This document shows, in pieces, positions 28,477 to 38,908 of a DNA stretch of 64,000 nt (its first letter is position 1; every line of letters starts with the position of its first letter). The position numbers and the translations under genes are program-made. Under the pieces are notes generated by a model. It saw only the letters and a list, made by a program, of their open reading frames with translations. It did no database searches and was not told the origin of the DNA. The stretch covers positions 62,001 to 126,000 of the forward strand of contig NZ_FXAN01000094.1 of NCBI RefSeq assembly GCF_900176645.1, given 5' to 3'. This DNA comes from Burkholderia singularis (lineage in GTDB: Bacteria; Pseudomonadota; Gammaproteobacteria; Burkholderiales; Burkholderiaceae).

Positions 28477-29598
28477 TTACTTGTCGAGCAGAATGCGCAG
28501 CATCCGGCGCAACGGCTCCGCTGCGCCCCAAAGCAACTGATCGCCGACCGTGAATGCCGACAGATATTCGCCGCCCATCGCCAGCTTGCGCAACCGGCCG
28601 ACCGGCACCGACAGCGTACCCGTGACGACCGACGGCGAGAGATCGCGTATCGACGCTTCGCGCTCGTTCGGCACGACCTTCACCCAATCATTGGCCGATG
28701 CAAGGATGCCGTTGATCTCGTCGAGCGGCACGTCCTTCTTCAGCTTGATCGTGAGCGCCTGCGAGTGGCAGCGCATCGCGCCGATCCGCACGCACAGCCC
28801 GTCGACGGGAATCGACCCCGCTTCGCCCATCGCCGGCTTGCCGAGAATCTTGTTGGTTTCCGCGCCGCCCTTCCACTCTTCCTTCGACATCCCGTTGCCG
28901 AGATCCTTGTCGATCCACGGAATCAACGAGCCGGCGAGCGGCACGCCGAACTGGCTCGTCGGCATTGCGTCGCTCGTCATCGCGGCCAGCACGCGGCGGT
29001 CGATGTCGAGGATCGCCGACGCAGGATCGCCGAGCTGCGCCGTCACCGCACCATGCAACGTGCCCATCTGCGCGAGCAGTTCGCGCATGTTCTGCGCGCC
29101 CGCGCCCGATGCGGCCTGATACGTCATCGCCGTGATCCAGTCGACGAGGTTCTCGCGGAACAGGCCGCCCAACGCCATCAGCATCAGGCTGACCGTGCAG
29201 TTGCCGCCGATGAAATTCTTCGTGCCCTTGACGAGCGCATCCTTGATCACGTTCTTGTTCACCGGATCGAGAATGATGACCGCATCGTCGTTCATTCGCA
29301 GCGCCGATGCTGCGTCGATCCAGTAGCCGTTCCAACCGGCCGCGCGCAGCTTCGGGAACACGTCGTTCGTGTAGTCGCCGCCCTGGCACGTGATGATGAT
29401 GTCGCACTTTTTCAGATCGTCGATGCTCGCCGCATCCTTGAGCGTGGTCTCGTTTTTCGCGAGCGACGGCGCTTGGCCGCCCGCATTGCTGGTGCTGAAA
29501 AACACCGGCTCGATCAGATCGAAATCGCCTTCTTCCTGCATGCGCTGCATCAGCACGCTGCCGACCATGCCGCGCCAACCTACGAGACCTACGTTCAT
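28477..29598 (-). CDS. asd: Aspartate-semialdehyde dehydrogenase
   Basis: 373 residues. [20 protein letters not shown] is the NADP-binding start, FFSTSNAGG and [31 protein letters not shown] are family blocks, and [19 protein letters not shown] holds the catalytic cysteine. It reduces aspartyl phosphate to aspartate semialdehyde, the entry to lysine/diaminopimelate, methionine and threonine. leuB lies 348 bases upstream and fimV downstream. Confidence 0.97.
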   Translation of the reverse strand: MNVGLVGWRGMVGSVLMQRMQEEGDFDLIEPVFFSTSNAGGQAPSLAKNETTLKDAASIDDLKKCDIIITCQGGDYTNDVFPKLRAAGWNGYWIDAASALRMNDDAVIILDPVNKNVIKDALVKGTKNFIGGNCTVSLMLMALGGLFRENLVDWITAMTYQAASGAGAQNMRELLAQMGTLHGAVTAQLGDPASAILDIDRRVLAAMTSDAMPTSQFGVPLAGSLIPWIDKDLGNGMSKEEWKGGAETNKILGKPAMGEAGSIPVDGLCVRIGAMRCHSQALTIKLKKDVPLDEINGILASANDWVKVVPNEREASIRDLSPSVVTGTLSVPVGRLRKLAMGGEYLSAFTVGDQLLWGAAEPLRRMLRILLDK

Positions 29599-29946
29599 GA
29601 CTCACCCTTTGCTGGAGCTTCCCCGCCTTTTCCGCCCCCGGCGCGACCGCGCGGGGAAACAGGCGGGCACGACGGACGACGATCAGGTTTTCGTGATCGT
29701 TTTCGTGATGATGATTTTGCCGGCGACAACGGCAATGGCGCGCGCACCCGCACGGGCTTGTTTGCCGTGGAGTGTCAGGACCGGGGAGATCGGGGAAATT
29801 GGCGCCATCGTTCGAGTCTACACAAACCTCGCGGGCCACACAACGGCTAATGCCGCAGCGCACATGGGGTACGAACGCATCGCCTGCGCCGCGCGTTCAT
29901 ACCCTTTTGCCGAAATATTCAAGCCCGCGATTCGAATCGCGTCGCG
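29599..29946. other. asd-leuB intergenic region
   Basis: Nearly 350 bases without a supported gene. It should hold the asd promoter on the minus strand. I see no clear hairpin, leader peptide or operator, only an interrupted T/G-rich run near 29,690-29,730. Confidence 0.5.
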
Positions 29947-31014
29947 TCAGAGCGCGGCCACAACCGCGTCGCCCATCTGCGCGGTGCCGATCGTGGTGGC
30001 GCCCGGCGTCGCGATATCGGCGGTGCGGCAGCCCTGCTCAAGCACCTTCTGGACTGCGCGCTCCACCCGGTCCGCCTGCTCGGCGCGATTCAGCGAGTAG
30101 CGCAGCATCATCGCGGCCGACAAGATCGTCGCGAGCGGATTCGCGATGCCCTTGCCCGCGATGTCCGGCGCGGAGCCGTGCGACGGCTCGTACAGCCCCT
30201 TGTTGTTCTTGTCGAGCGACGCGGACGGCAGCATGCCGATCGAGCCCGTCAGCATCGACGCCTCGTCGGACAAAATATCGCCGAACATGTTGCCGGTCAC
30301 GATCACGTCGAACTGCTTCGGCGCCTTCGCAAGCTGCATCGCCGCGTTGTCGACGTACATGTGCGACAGTTCGACGTCCGCGTATTCCTTCGACACGTCG
30401 ATCATGATGTCGCGCCAGAACTGCGACGTTTCCAGCACGTTCGCTTTGTCGACCGACAGCAGTTTCTTCTGCCGCTTTTGCGCGGCCTGAAACGCGACGT
30501 GCGCGATGCGCCGCACCTCGGGCTCCGAATAACGCATCGTGTCGAAGCCTTCGCGCGCGCCCGCGAATGGGCCATCCGGCGCTTGGCGGATGCCGCGCGG
30601 CTGACCGAAATAGATGTCGCCGTTCAGCTCGCGCACGATCAGGATATCCAGGCCCGCGATCAGTTCGGCTTTGAGCGGCGACGCGTCGACGAGCTGCGCA
30701 TAGCAGATTGCCGGACGAAAGTTCGCGAACAGCTCCAGATGCTTGCGCAGGCCGAGAATCGCCTGTTCGGGGCGCAGCGCGCGTTCGAGCGAATCGTATT
30801 TCCAGTCGCCGACCGCGCCGAACAAGACCGCATCCGCTTCGTTCGCGAGCTTGAGGGTCGCATCCGGCAGAGGATGGCCGCTCGCCTCGTAGCCCGCGCC
30901 GCCGACGGGCGCGGTTTCCAGTTCGAATTTCTCGTCGAGCGCGTTCAGCACCTTCACGGCTTCGTTGACGATTTCCGGACCAATGCCGTCGCCCGGCAAC
31001 ACTGCAATCTTCAT
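29947..31014 (-). CDS. leuB: 3-isopropylmalate dehydrogenase
   Basis: 355 residues from the ATG at 31014 ([16 protein letters not shown]), six bases after AGGGA. Family blocks are [39 protein letters not shown]-like [48 protein letters not shown] and [34 protein letters not shown]. It oxidises and decarboxylates 3-isopropylmalate with NAD in leucine synthesis. It follows leuD by 91 bases. Confidence 0.97.
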   Translation of the reverse strand: MKIAVLPGDGIGPEIVNEAVKVLNALDEKFELETAPVGGAGYEASGHPLPDATLKLANEADAVLFGAVGDWKYDSLERALRPEQAILGLRKHLELFANFRPAICYAQLVDASPLKAELIAGLDILIVRELNGDIYFGQPRGIRQAPDGPFAGAREGFDTMRYSEPEVRRIAHVAFQAAQKRQKKLLSVDKANVLETSQFWRDIMIDVSKEYADVELSHMYVDNAAMQLAKAPKQFDVIVTGNMFGDILSDEASMLTGSIGMLPSASLDKNNKGLYEPSHGSAPDIAGKGIANPLATILSAAMMLRYSLNRAEQADRVERAVQKVLEQGCRTADIATPGATTIGTAQMGDAVVAAL

Positions 31015-31105
31015 GCGCAATCCCTGATAAAAACGGATGATGACCGTGGAGAGTCGAGCAAAAGGCGCGCGGCCCGCGCCTTCGCGATGAAAACGGCTCG
31101 GTTGA

Positions 31106-31756
31106 TCAGCCGATCAGCTTGTTGTCGAGCCACGGCTGCTGCGCGAGCCGCTGCGCCTCGAACTGGCGAATCTCGTTCGCATGACGCAGCGTGAGGCCGA
31201 TATCGTCGAAACCGTTCAGCAGGCAGTACTTGCGAAACGCGGCGATCTCGAACGGATATTCGCGGCCGTCCGGCGCGCGCACGAGCTGCGCGTCGAGATC
31301 GACGCTCAACTGATAGCCGTTGAAAGCATACGTTTCATTGAACAGATGATCGACCTGCTGCTCGGTCAATACGATCGGCAACAGGCCGTTCTTGTAGCAA
31401 TTGTTGAAAAAGATGTCGGCGAAGCTCGGCGCGACGATCGCGCGAAAGCCGTACTGCTGCAGCGCCCACGGCGCATGTTCGCGCGAGCTGCCGCAACCGA
31501 AATTCTTGCGCGCGAGCAGGATCGACGCGCCCTGATAGCGCGCCTGATTCAGCACGAAATCCGGGTTCAGCGGACGCTTCGAGTTGTCCTGGCCCGGCTC
31601 GCCGTGATCGAGATAGCGCCATTCGTCGAACGCATTCGGGCCGAAGCCCGTGCGCTTGATCGACTTCAGGAACTGCTTCGGAATGATCGCGTCGGTGTCG
31701 ACGTTCTCGCGATCGAGCGGCGCGACGACGCCGGTATGCACTGTGAATTTTTCCAT
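31106..31756 (-). CDS. leuD: 3-isopropylmalate dehydratase small subunit
   Basis: 216 residues. It begins [39 protein letters not shown] and contains [49 protein letters not shown], the swivel-domain signature of LeuD. With LeuC it isomerises 2- to 3-isopropylmalate. Confidence 0.97.
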   Translation of the reverse strand: MEKFTVHTGVVAPLDRENVDTDAIIPKQFLKSIKRTGFGPNAFDEWRYLDHGEPGQDNSKRPLNPDFVLNQARYQGASILLARKNFGCGSSREHAPWALQQYGFRAIVAPSFADIFFNNCYKNGLLPIVLTEQQVDHLFNETYAFNGYQLSVDLDAQLVRAPDGREYPFEIAAFRKYCLLNGFDDIGLTLRHANEIRQFEAQRLAQQPWLDNKLIG

Positions 31757-31851
31757 GATCGGTCAACCAGATTGGAGGCCGGCCGCCGCCACGGCGACGT
31801 TCCGGCGAAATCGAATCGCGGGCCGCGGCCTAAGCGCGCGCCCGCATGCCG

Positions 31852-31995
31852 TCACTGCGCGGCCTTCTTGATCGCATGGCCGGCGGCGTCGATGTCCTGC
31901 CCCATGCCCGCGACGGTGTTGCAGCCGGCGGCCGCCCACGCGAGGCCCGCGAGCGCGAGCCACGCGACGATCCGTTTCAGCTGATGTGCGTTCAT
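31852..31995 (-). CDS. Entericidin-family small lipoprotein
   Basis: 47 residues. MNAHQLKRIVAWLALAGLAWAAAGCNTVAGMGQDIDAAGHAIKKAAQ has a lipoprotein signal ending in an AGC lipobox and the GCNTVAGxGQDIxxAGxAI core of the entericidin A/B family. The mature peptide would be about 24 residues anchored by a lipidated cysteine. Entericidins are envelope-stress-linked, toxin/antidote-like lipoproteins. The start lies five bases after the leuC stop, so it is carried inside the leucine operon between leuC and leuD. Confidence 0.88.
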   Translation of the reverse strand: MNAHQLKRIVAWLALAGLAWAAAGCNTVAGMGQDIDAAGHAIKKAAQ

Positions 31996-31999
31996 CGGC

Positions 32000-33409
32000 T
32001 CACCCCAGCTTGCGAATGTCGACGAAATGGCCTTCGATCGCCGCCGCCGCGGCCATCGCCGGGCTGACGAGATGCGTGCGGCCGCCCTGCCCCTGACGCC
32101 CTTCGAAATTGCGGTTCGACGTCGACGCGCAGCGCTCGCCCGGCTCGAGCCGGTCGGCATTCATCGCGAGGCACATCGAACAGCCCGGCTCGCGCCATTC
32201 GAAACCCGCGCCGGTCAATATCTTATCGAGCCCCTCGCGCTCGGCCTGCGCCTTCACGAGCCCCGAGCCCGGCACGACCATCGCGAGCCGCACGTTCGGC
32301 GCGACACGGCGATTGAGCTGCTTCACGACATACGCGGCCGCGCGGATATCCTCGATCCGCGCGTTCGTGCACGAGCCGATGAAAACCTTGTCGATCTTGA
32401 TCGATTCGATCGGCGTGTTCGGCTCGAGCGCCATGTACGTGAGCGCGCGCGCCATCGCGTCGCGCTTGACCGGATCCTTCTCGCGCTCGGGATCGGGCAC
32501 GCGGCCGTCGATCGACGTGACCATCTCCGGCGACGTGCCCCACGTGACCTGCGGAACGATCTCGGCCGCGTTCAGCTCGACGACGCGGTCGAAATGCGCG
32601 CCGTCGTCCGACTTGAACGTCTTCCAGTACGCCACCGCCTGATCCCATTGCGCGCCCGTCGGCACGAACGGACGGCCCTTCAGGTATTCGATCGTCGTGT
32701 CGTCGACGGCGACCATGCCGGCGCGCGCGCCGGCCTCGATCGCCATGTTGCAGACCGTCATGCGCCCCTCCATCGACAGCGCGCGGATCGCCGAGCCGCC
32801 GAATTCGATCGCGTAGCCGGTGCCGCCCGCCGTGCCGATCTTGCCGATGATCGCAAGCACGATGTCCTTCGCGGTGCAGCCGCGCGGCAATTGGCCGTCG
32901 ACTTTCACCAGCATGTTCTTGCTCTTTTTCTGCAACAGCGTCTGCGTGGCAAGCACGTGCTCGACTTCGGACGTGCCGATGCCGTGCGCGAGCGCGCCGA
33001 ACGCGCCGTGCGTCGACGTATGCGAATCGCCGCAAACGATCGTCATGCCCGGCAGCGTCGCGCCCTGCTCCGGCCCGATGATGTGGACGATGCCCTGGCG
33101 CACGTCGTTCATCTTGAACTGCGTGATGCCGAACGCATCGCAATTCGCATCGAGCGTGTCGACCTGCAGCTTCGACACCGGATCGGCAATGCCGTGGCTG
33201 CGGTCCGTCGTCGGCACGTTGTGATCCGACACGGCGAGATTCGCGCTGATCCGCCATACCGGGCGCTCGGCGAGCTTCAACCCTTCGAACGCCTGCGGGC
33301 TCGTGACTTCATGCAGCAGGTGCCGATCGATATAGAGCAACGCGGTGCCGTCCTCCTCGGTGCGCACGACGTGCGAATTCCACAATTTGTCGTAGAGGGT
33401 CTGGGTCAT
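32000..33409 (-). CDS. leuC: 3-isopropylmalate dehydratase large subunit
   Basis: 469 residues with the aconitase-fold cluster ligands in [50 protein letters not shown] and GCSMCLAMN. It starts [21 protein letters not shown]. It works with LeuD and is the first gene of the leuC-entericidin-leuD-leuB set. Confidence 0.97.
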   Translation of the reverse strand: MTQTLYDKLWNSHVVRTEEDGTALLYIDRHLLHEVTSPQAFEGLKLAERPVWRISANLAVSDHNVPTTDRSHGIADPVSKLQVDTLDANCDAFGITQFKMNDVRQGIVHIIGPEQGATLPGMTIVCGDSHTSTHGAFGALAHGIGTSEVEHVLATQTLLQKKSKNMLVKVDGQLPRGCTAKDIVLAIIGKIGTAGGTGYAIEFGGSAIRALSMEGRMTVCNMAIEAGARAGMVAVDDTTIEYLKGRPFVPTGAQWDQAVAYWKTFKSDDGAHFDRVVELNAAEIVPQVTWGTSPEMVTSIDGRVPDPEREKDPVKRDAMARALTYMALEPNTPIESIKIDKVFIGSCTNARIEDIRAAAYVVKQLNRRVAPNVRLAMVVPGSGLVKAQAEREGLDKILTGAGFEWREPGCSMCLAMNADRLEPGERCASTSNRNFEGRQGQGGRTHLVSPAMAAAAAIEGHFVDIRKLG

Positions 33410-33806
33410 GGGATCTTCGATATGCGGGGATGGTGTCTACGTACAAGCCGTCAGGATAGAGCCGATTATGCCACGCGACACGCTCGCCATTACGCTCAGA
33501 AATCGAAAAAAACCATAAAAAACAGCGAGTTGAGTGGTAGCGCAAGTACCTGTATCAGCACTACCCGGCACATGCGGCGCACGGGCCGCGCGCTGCCGCC
33601 ACGCTCATCGCCGCAACCGATGCCGCAACGCGTGAACGCGCGCGTCGCCCATGACAATCGGCAGATATCTCGCTAAATATTCATATTTATCGACTATTTA
33701 ATTCATTTTTCGCCATACAATAGGAAATCAATCAAATAACTCACCATCGGATCGCAGCCATTTTGCGGCGCGATCCGCCGCCATCACACATCACGGGGTT
33801 GTTCCG
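33410..33806. other. leuC / DUF3857 divergent intergenic region
   Basis: About 400 bases between divergent genes, markedly AT-rich at 33,660-33,760 for this genome, where promoters are likely. I found no leucine-rich leader peptide or attenuator hairpin before leuC. Confidence 0.5.
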
Positions 33807-35672
33807 ATGAAGTTTCGTTGTACCGCTGTCCTCGCACGCGCCGCAGCCACCGTCAGCGCAAGCGCATGCGTCACTGTCTCGTTCGCCGCGTTGCAGCCGA
33901 TCGACGAGGCCCCCGTCGCGCAACGCGTGGACCAGACGTGCCGGATTCGGCCCGATACCGGCACCGATTGCACGACCGTGCGGCGCTTGACGATCTTGCG
34001 GCCGGTCGGTCGCGACCTGCTGTCCCGCCTCGACTTCGACTATCGCGAGCAGGACCGCTTCGAGCTCAAGGACGCCGCGGTAATCGGCCCGGACGGGCAG
34101 CGCACGCCGGTATCCGGCGCGCAAATCGACACGCGCACCGCGCCGAACCCCGCCGCCGGTTTCATGCGCAACAAGCGGACGTCGGTCGCGTTTCCCGGCT
34201 TGCGGGTCGGCAGCACCGTGGTTTTCACGACGCTCGAGCACACCGCGCCGCTGCCGCTCGCGCGGCAGTTCCATGAAGCCATATGGTTGCGGCCGATGCC
34301 GATCCGCAACGATGCGTACCGCATCGAATACACGGCCGAGCAGCCGATCCTCTGGCGCGCCGAGCAGATCGACGCGTTTCGCGTTGCGTCGTCGAACGGC
34401 GGCAAGCGGCTCGTCATCGAGCAAAAGCAGCCGCGCTACGTCAACGTCGTCGACGAGGACGGCACGACTTTGCGCCGCGTGCCGCGCATCGAGTTGGCGA
34501 GCAGCCTGAACGCACAGGATCACTTCGGCGCCTATGCGAAGCGCTACAACGAGATTCTCGCCGCGCCGCTGCCCGGCGCCGCGGCGGCCGCGGTTCGCGA
34601 CGCCCGGGCGTTGCCCGCCGCCGCGCGCGTGGCCGAGTTGATGAAACACATCGATGCGCATTACCGCTATCTCGGCGACTGGCGCGCGAGCGAGCGCGGC
34701 TATGTGCCATTCGAACTCGCGCAGATCGAAGCAAACGGCTATGGCGACTGCAAGGACCTCGCGATCCTGCTCGCGGCGATGCTGAACGCGAGCGGCATCG
34801 CCGCGCGCCCCGCCTGGGTATACGCGGGCTCGTTCGCGCCATCGCTGCTGATTCCCGGCGCGCAGGCGCCCAATCACGCGATCGTGCGCGCGGTCGTCGA
34901 CGGCGAGACCTGGTGGCTCGATCCGACCCAACCGGTCCGCCTCCCCGGCCGCACGCCGGCGGCTCTCCAGGATCGCTGGGCGCTCGTCGTCGATGCGGGC
35001 GGCGGCGTGCGCAACGAGCACATCGGCGCCGAAGCGCCGATCGTGAGCATCGATGCGACACTGAACAGCCGCCCGAAGCCCGACGGCAGCGCACAAGTCA
35101 CGGGGCATGCGTATTTCGGCGGCGAGGATCGGCTGGGGCTGATGGATCTCGACCGTGATCGTGGCACGAGCGCCGGCGACCAGGCGCTATGCAAGAAATG
35201 GCTCAACGAACCACGCGCGTGCGAGATCAAGCGAATGCGCAGCGACGACGCGCCCGGTGCACGCTACCGCGTCGAAATCGACGGCATCGACGGCCGCGCG
35301 CTCGAACAGCTATCGGGCCAGCACGTATACGACGGCGGGAAGCTGCGGCAATTGTGGGAGCAGTATGCCGACTACCGGCAGACCAGCAAGGTCGGCGACG
35401 TGTTCTTGCACGACGCGTCGATCATGACCGTCCGTGTGCAGCTTGACGGCGTGAAGCCCGTGCGGCCGCTCGCCGCGTGCGCCGCGCGCTCGCCATGGTA
35501 TGACCTCGACGTGACGCCGCAAGCCGCGAGCGGCGGCATCGCGTACCGCTATCGCGTCGCGCAAAAAACGCGCTGGCTGAATCACGACGACTTGACGAGC
35601 GACGCGTTCGGCCGCTTCCTCGACGACGCCCGGCGCTGCACGGATACGCTGCGTCAAAGCATATCGTTCTGA
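33807..35672 (+). CDS. Exported DUF3857 / transglutaminase-like protein
   Basis: 621 residues with a signal-like N-terminus (MKFRCTAVLARAAATVSASACVTVSFA). The first ~220 residues match the DUF3857 beta-rich domain (TVRRLTILRPVGRDLLSRLDFDYREQDRFELKDAAVIGPDGQ). A transglutaminase-like core follows: YGDCKDLAILLAAMLNASGIAARPAWVY (cysteine), PNHAIVRAVVDGETWWLDPTQ (histidine and aspartate). The catalytic triad appears complete. The family's substrates are unknown; a periplasmic cysteine-protease-fold activity is likely. It stands alone, divergent from leuC. Confidence 0.85.
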   Translation: MKFRCTAVLARAAATVSASACVTVSFAALQPIDEAPVAQRVDQTCRIRPDTGTDCTTVRRLTILRPVGRDLLSRLDFDYREQDRFELKDAAVIGPDGQRTPVSGAQIDTRTAPNPAAGFMRNKRTSVAFPGLRVGSTVVFTTLEHTAPLPLARQFHEAIWLRPMPIRNDAYRIEYTAEQPILWRAEQIDAFRVASSNGGKRLVIEQKQPRYVNVVDEDGTTLRRVPRIELASSLNAQDHFGAYAKRYNEILAAPLPGAAAAAVRDARALPAAARVAELMKHIDAHYRYLGDWRASERGYVPFELAQIEANGYGDCKDLAILLAAMLNASGIAARPAWVYAGSFAPSLLIPGAQAPNHAIVRAVVDGETWWLDPTQPVRLPGRTPAALQDRWALVVDAGGGVRNEHIGAEAPIVSIDATLNSRPKPDGSAQVTGHAYFGGEDRLGLMDLDRDRGTSAGDQALCKKWLNEPRACEIKRMRSDDAPGARYRVEIDGIDGRALEQLSGQHVYDGGKLRQLWEQYADYRQTSKVGDVFLHDASIMTVRVQLDGVKPVRPLAACAARSPWYDLDVTPQAASGGIAYRYRVAQKTRWLNHDDLTSDAFGRFLDDARRCTDTLRQSISF

Positions 35673-35748
35673 CGAGTACGGGCGCGCGGCGCAAGCCGCG
35701 CTCTACGCACCGCCCGCGCACGCCGTGCACGCTCACCCGCGCTCACGC

Positions 35749-36996
35749 TTACATGCGGCTGCCCATCTGCTCGCGGCCCAGCGCGGTCAGATCGTCCGGC
35801 CGCGCCCGCCCGGCAAAATCCGTCTCGAAGTGATCGGCCGGAAAGTCCGGCGGGCTTTCACCCTGCACGAAGCTCGGCCATTGCCGCCGTAGATACGCAT
35901 CGTTCTTCGCGCAAGCGGGAGCGGCCGCGATATACATCACGTTGCTATGGCCAGTGCCACGATGCGTATCCTCGACCGCGTGCACCACGTCGCCATGCCA
36001 GAACACCGCATCGCCAGGCTGCATCGGCGGAATCGGCACGAGCGCGTCGAGCAGCAACGCATGCCATTCGGGCAGCATCGACAGTGCGCGCCCAGGGCGA
36101 GCGCCGCACAGATCGTCGTCCGGCACGTCGTCCTGTAACGCGCGCAGCATCACATAGGCCATCGCGTTCGCGATCGGAATCAATTGCAGCGTGCCGTCGC
36201 CCGGCCCTTGCGGCGTCAGCGCAGTCCAACCCTGGAACGTGCGGAACATCGAACACACCGCCGGCGACGCAATCTCCTCGACGTCCGGCCGGAACGCGCC
36301 GTCGAACGGATCGTACTCGCGCCAATGGCCGGCAAGCACATGCCGGTACACGCGGCGGAAATTCGGACCGAGCCAGCGCTCGACCGAACCGCCGTCGACA
36401 TGCGGCGACAAGCCCAGCGATGACGAGCCCGGCGGCCGGCGGCGAATGCGGTCCGCATACGCGGGCACGCGGTCGGGATCGAAATGCGTGCGCCCGTCGC
36501 TTTGCGCACGCCACAGGCGATTCAGGAACACGCGCACGCGCGTAAGCTCCGGCGACTGACGCGCGTCGACTTGCGGCCGCGACCAGTAAATCCCGTAGAT
36601 CTGCGGCCGGCTCGACGCCAGCGTGCCGAAATATTTGTCATCCGCGCGGCGCAGCAGCTTGTCGTCGAGCCGGTTCGATTCGACGTAGCGCGTGATTTCG
36701 TCGTTCCAGTCGCTTGCGCGCCGCGCATCGAACACGCCCCGGATCACGCATGCGCCGCGCGTGCGCAGCGCCGCGACGGCCGCGGGATCAACGCGCTGCG
36801 CCGCGATATCCGCGTAGCGCAGCACGGGAATCGTGTCGGCGCCGCGGTCCCGATCGCTGCGAATCGCATCGACTTGGCGCGCGATCTCGCCTTCCAACTC
36901 GCGAAACACCCGCGCCCGGCCAGGCAGCGCGGCGCGCAACGCGGTTTTCGCCGTGCGGATCGCGCTCGGCAGATCGTCGTCGATAACAAACGGCAT
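35749..36996 (-). CDS. DUF1479 (YbiU-like) putative 2-oxoglutarate/iron oxygenase
   Basis: 415 residues from the ATG at 36996 (MPFVIDDDLPSAIRTAK) with AGGAG six bases upstream. The DUF1479 pattern is visible: IPVLRYADI, TRGACVIRGVF, SSLGLSPHVDGGSVERWL with a HxD pair, and MQPGDAVFWHGDVVHAVED with a distal histidine, a layout like cupin-fold Fe(II)/2-oxoglutarate oxygenases. No substrate is known. It is 89 bases after the VOC gene on the same strand. Confidence 0.84.
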   Translation of the reverse strand: MPFVIDDDLPSAIRTAKTALRAALPGRARVFRELEGEIARQVDAIRSDRDRGADTIPVLRYADIAAQRVDPAAVAALRTRGACVIRGVFDARRASDWNDEITRYVESNRLDDKLLRRADDKYFGTLASSRPQIYGIYWSRPQVDARQSPELTRVRVFLNRLWRAQSDGRTHFDPDRVPAYADRIRRRPPGSSSLGLSPHVDGGSVERWLGPNFRRVYRHVLAGHWREYDPFDGAFRPDVEEIASPAVCSMFRTFQGWTALTPQGPGDGTLQLIPIANAMAYVMLRALQDDVPDDDLCGARPGRALSMLPEWHALLLDALVPIPPMQPGDAVFWHGDVVHAVEDTHRGTGHSNVMYIAAAPACAKNDAYLRRQWPSFVQGESPPDFPADHFETDFAGRARPDDLTALGREQMGSRM

Positions 36997-37084
36997 TGAT
37001 GTCTCCTTCGTTGGGCTGAGTGCGTGCCGTGAGCTTAGGTCGCGCGGCACAGCGAAAGCGATGGCATTCCGACGAATTTCGATA

Positions 37085-37516
37085 CTATTGCGTCAATGGC
37101 GAAGATCGGCAGTTGGCCGCGTAGCGGGCAGGTTCACGGCGACAGATGCGCCCCCGATTGTTGCCGCTGGAATCGCGAAAATACGCGCCGTAGTCATCCT
37201 GGCGGTAGTGCGGCCGCAACCCCGGCGAGCCCTCGGTGGTTCCATCCGCCGGCAGCGCGAGCGCATGGCAGCGCTCGGCGATCGGCCGCTCGCGCGCAAG
37301 AAACCGGGCCATTTGCCCGTTTCCAGACGACGCAGGGCCGCCGTCGTGCGGCCGGCCTGTCAGAAACAGCAGCCGCGATGCGCCGCCCGGCATCCACGCC
37401 GCCCAAGTTGCCGGATCGCCCAACCTGAGCCGACGCCCGAGCGCATCCATCAGCGGTGCATAAAACGCGTATGCGCGGTCGACATCGCTTACGTCGACGG
37501 CAGATATGTGCAGCAA
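37085..37516 (-). CDS. VOC-superfamily (glyoxalase-like) protein
   Basis: 143 residues. MLHISAVDVSDVDRAYAFYAPLMDALGRRLRLGD and HYRQDDYGAYFRDSSGNN are the recognisable VOC halves. The usual GNK...C ending is replaced by a longer arginine-rich tail (NNRGRICRREPARYAANC), so the C-terminus may be altered by a small frame change, though the frame stays open to a stop. Metal ligands of the fold are only partly present. The gene is divergent from the AraC regulator, 50 bases away, and could be its target. Confidence 0.72.
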   Translation of the reverse strand: MLHISAVDVSDVDRAYAFYAPLMDALGRRLRLGDPATWAAWMPGGASRLLFLTGRPHDGGPASSGNGQMARFLARERPIAERCHALALPADGTTEGSPGLRPHYRQDDYGAYFRDSSGNNRGRICRREPARYAANCRSSPLTQ

Positions 37517-37565
37517 TCACCCTTTTAAGGGCCGGCATGCACGGCCCTGTTACAGAGAGCTTTCG

Positions 37566-38756
37566 ATGAAACCGCAGTACGAACGTGTCACGATCCCCGC
37601 CGGCTGCTCGATCCGCGTCTATCACCGTAGACTCGCCGCGATCCCCTTCGAATGGCACCATCATCCGGAATATGAACTGACGCTCACGCTGAACAGCCGC
37701 GGCCGCCGCTTCATCGGCGATCACGCCGCCGACTACGATGGCGACGATCTCGCTCTTGTGCCGCCGAATCTGCCGCATACATGGGCGTCGGAAGAACGCA
37801 TCGATCCCGATGCGCCGCAAGTCGCGCTCGTCGTCTGGTTCACCGGTGACTGGGCGCGCCGCGTCGCCGACTGCTGCCTCGAATTCGGCAAGCTGCACTC
37901 GCTGCTGCGCCGCGCCGCGCCGGGACTGGCGTTCGGCCAGCAGGCCGCCGCCGCGATGCGCGCGCGGCTGCCGGCGCTGCTCGATGCCTCGCCGCGCGCA
38001 CGGCTGGCGGCGGTGCTCGACTCGCTCGCGGAACTCGCCGAAGCCGCCGCGCAACCGCTCGCGACCGCGGCCGCATACAGTGCGAAAGCGGCTGGTGTAG
38101 CGGCAAGCAAAGGGCAAGCGCAAGCAGCACGGTCCGCTACCGGCCAACTGTGGACCGAGCCTGCGGCGGCCTGGCCGCGTCTGACCGACGGCGGCTCGGA
38201 CCGAGTGGCTTCGCGCGGAACCGAGTCGCGCGAAACAAACCCAGCCCAGACCTTGGTGACCGTATCTATTCCGGCCAACTCGAACTGCGCGCAAAGCTCG
38301 GCGACACCGGCCGGCCCCGTCGCGGCAAGCCCCATCCCCGAAGCCGAGCGCCTGGACCGCGTGCTCGATCTGCTCGAGCGCCGCTTTCACGAGCCGCTGC
38401 GCATCGCGGAACTCGCCGCGGCCGCGCATCTGTCGGAGCGTTCGCTGCAACGCCGGTTCGCACAGCACGTCGGCGAAAGTATCGGCCGTTATCTGCAACG
38501 CGTGCGGATCGCTTACTCGTCGCGCCAACTCACGGCCACCGATTGGCCCATTGCCGTCATTGCCGCTCGCGCGGGCTTTTCGAATCTCTCGAACTTCAAC
38601 CGGCAATTCCGCACAGTGCGCAACATGACGCCGCGCGAATACCGGCAGTGGTTCGCCGCGCATGGTCGCGTAGCCGATTCGCCCGAAGAACCGGCCCCAC
38701 TGAACGTGCGCTCGCCGTCGCTCGAACGCCGTTCATCTCGGCAAACGCGTCGCTGA
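37566..38756 (+). CDS. AraC-family regulator with N-terminal cupin and low-complexity linker
   Basis: 396 residues from the ATG at 37566 (MKPQYERVTIPAGCSIRVYHR). The N-terminal cupin sensor includes IPFEWHHHPEYELTLTLNSRGRRFIGDHAADYDGDDLALVPPNLPHTW. The C-terminal double helix-turn-helix is LRIAELAAAAHLSERSLQRRFAQHVGESIGRYLQRVRIAYSSRQL and IAVIAARAGFSNLSNFNRQFRTVRNMTPREYR. Between them, about residues 175-260, lies an Ala/Ser/Thr-rich insert not typical of the family. It probably controls the divergent VOC and DUF1479 genes; the effector is unknown. Confidence 0.9.
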   Translation: MKPQYERVTIPAGCSIRVYHRRLAAIPFEWHHHPEYELTLTLNSRGRRFIGDHAADYDGDDLALVPPNLPHTWASEERIDPDAPQVALVVWFTGDWARRVADCCLEFGKLHSLLRRAAPGLAFGQQAAAAMRARLPALLDASPRARLAAVLDSLAELAEAAAQPLATAAAYSAKAAGVAASKGQAQAARSATGQLWTEPAAAWPRLTDGGSDRVASRGTESRETNPAQTLVTVSIPANSNCAQSSATPAGPVAASPIPEAERLDRVLDLLERRFHEPLRIAELAAAAHLSERSLQRRFAQHVGESIGRYLQRVRIAYSSRQLTATDWPIAVIAARAGFSNLSNFNRQFRTVRNMTPREYRQWFAAHGRVADSPEEPAPLNVRSPSLERRSSRQTRR

Positions 38757-38821
38757 AAGCCGCTGCGCCGAAACGCCAGACGAACGCCTGCGCAGCTAGA
38801 TCGCGGCCATGCCCGCCGCGC

Positions 38822-38859
38822 AAAAAAGAAAACGCCTCGACGGCGAAACCGTCGAGGCG
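38822..38859 (-). terminator. Intrinsic terminator after gltA
   Basis: CGCCTCGACGG and CCGTCGAGGCG pair around a five-base loop, with the T run on the minus strand. It is 50 bases after the gltA stop. Confidence 0.9.
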
Positions 38860-38908
38860 CGAATCAAACAGCGCGCGCGGCACATCGCCCGCGCGCAATT
38901 CCGGCCGC

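Noticed and set aside
37085..37130. A frameshift at the C-terminus of the VOC protein
   Set aside because: The tail is unusual but the frame runs cleanly to a stop and the family's C-termini vary, so I do not call it broken.
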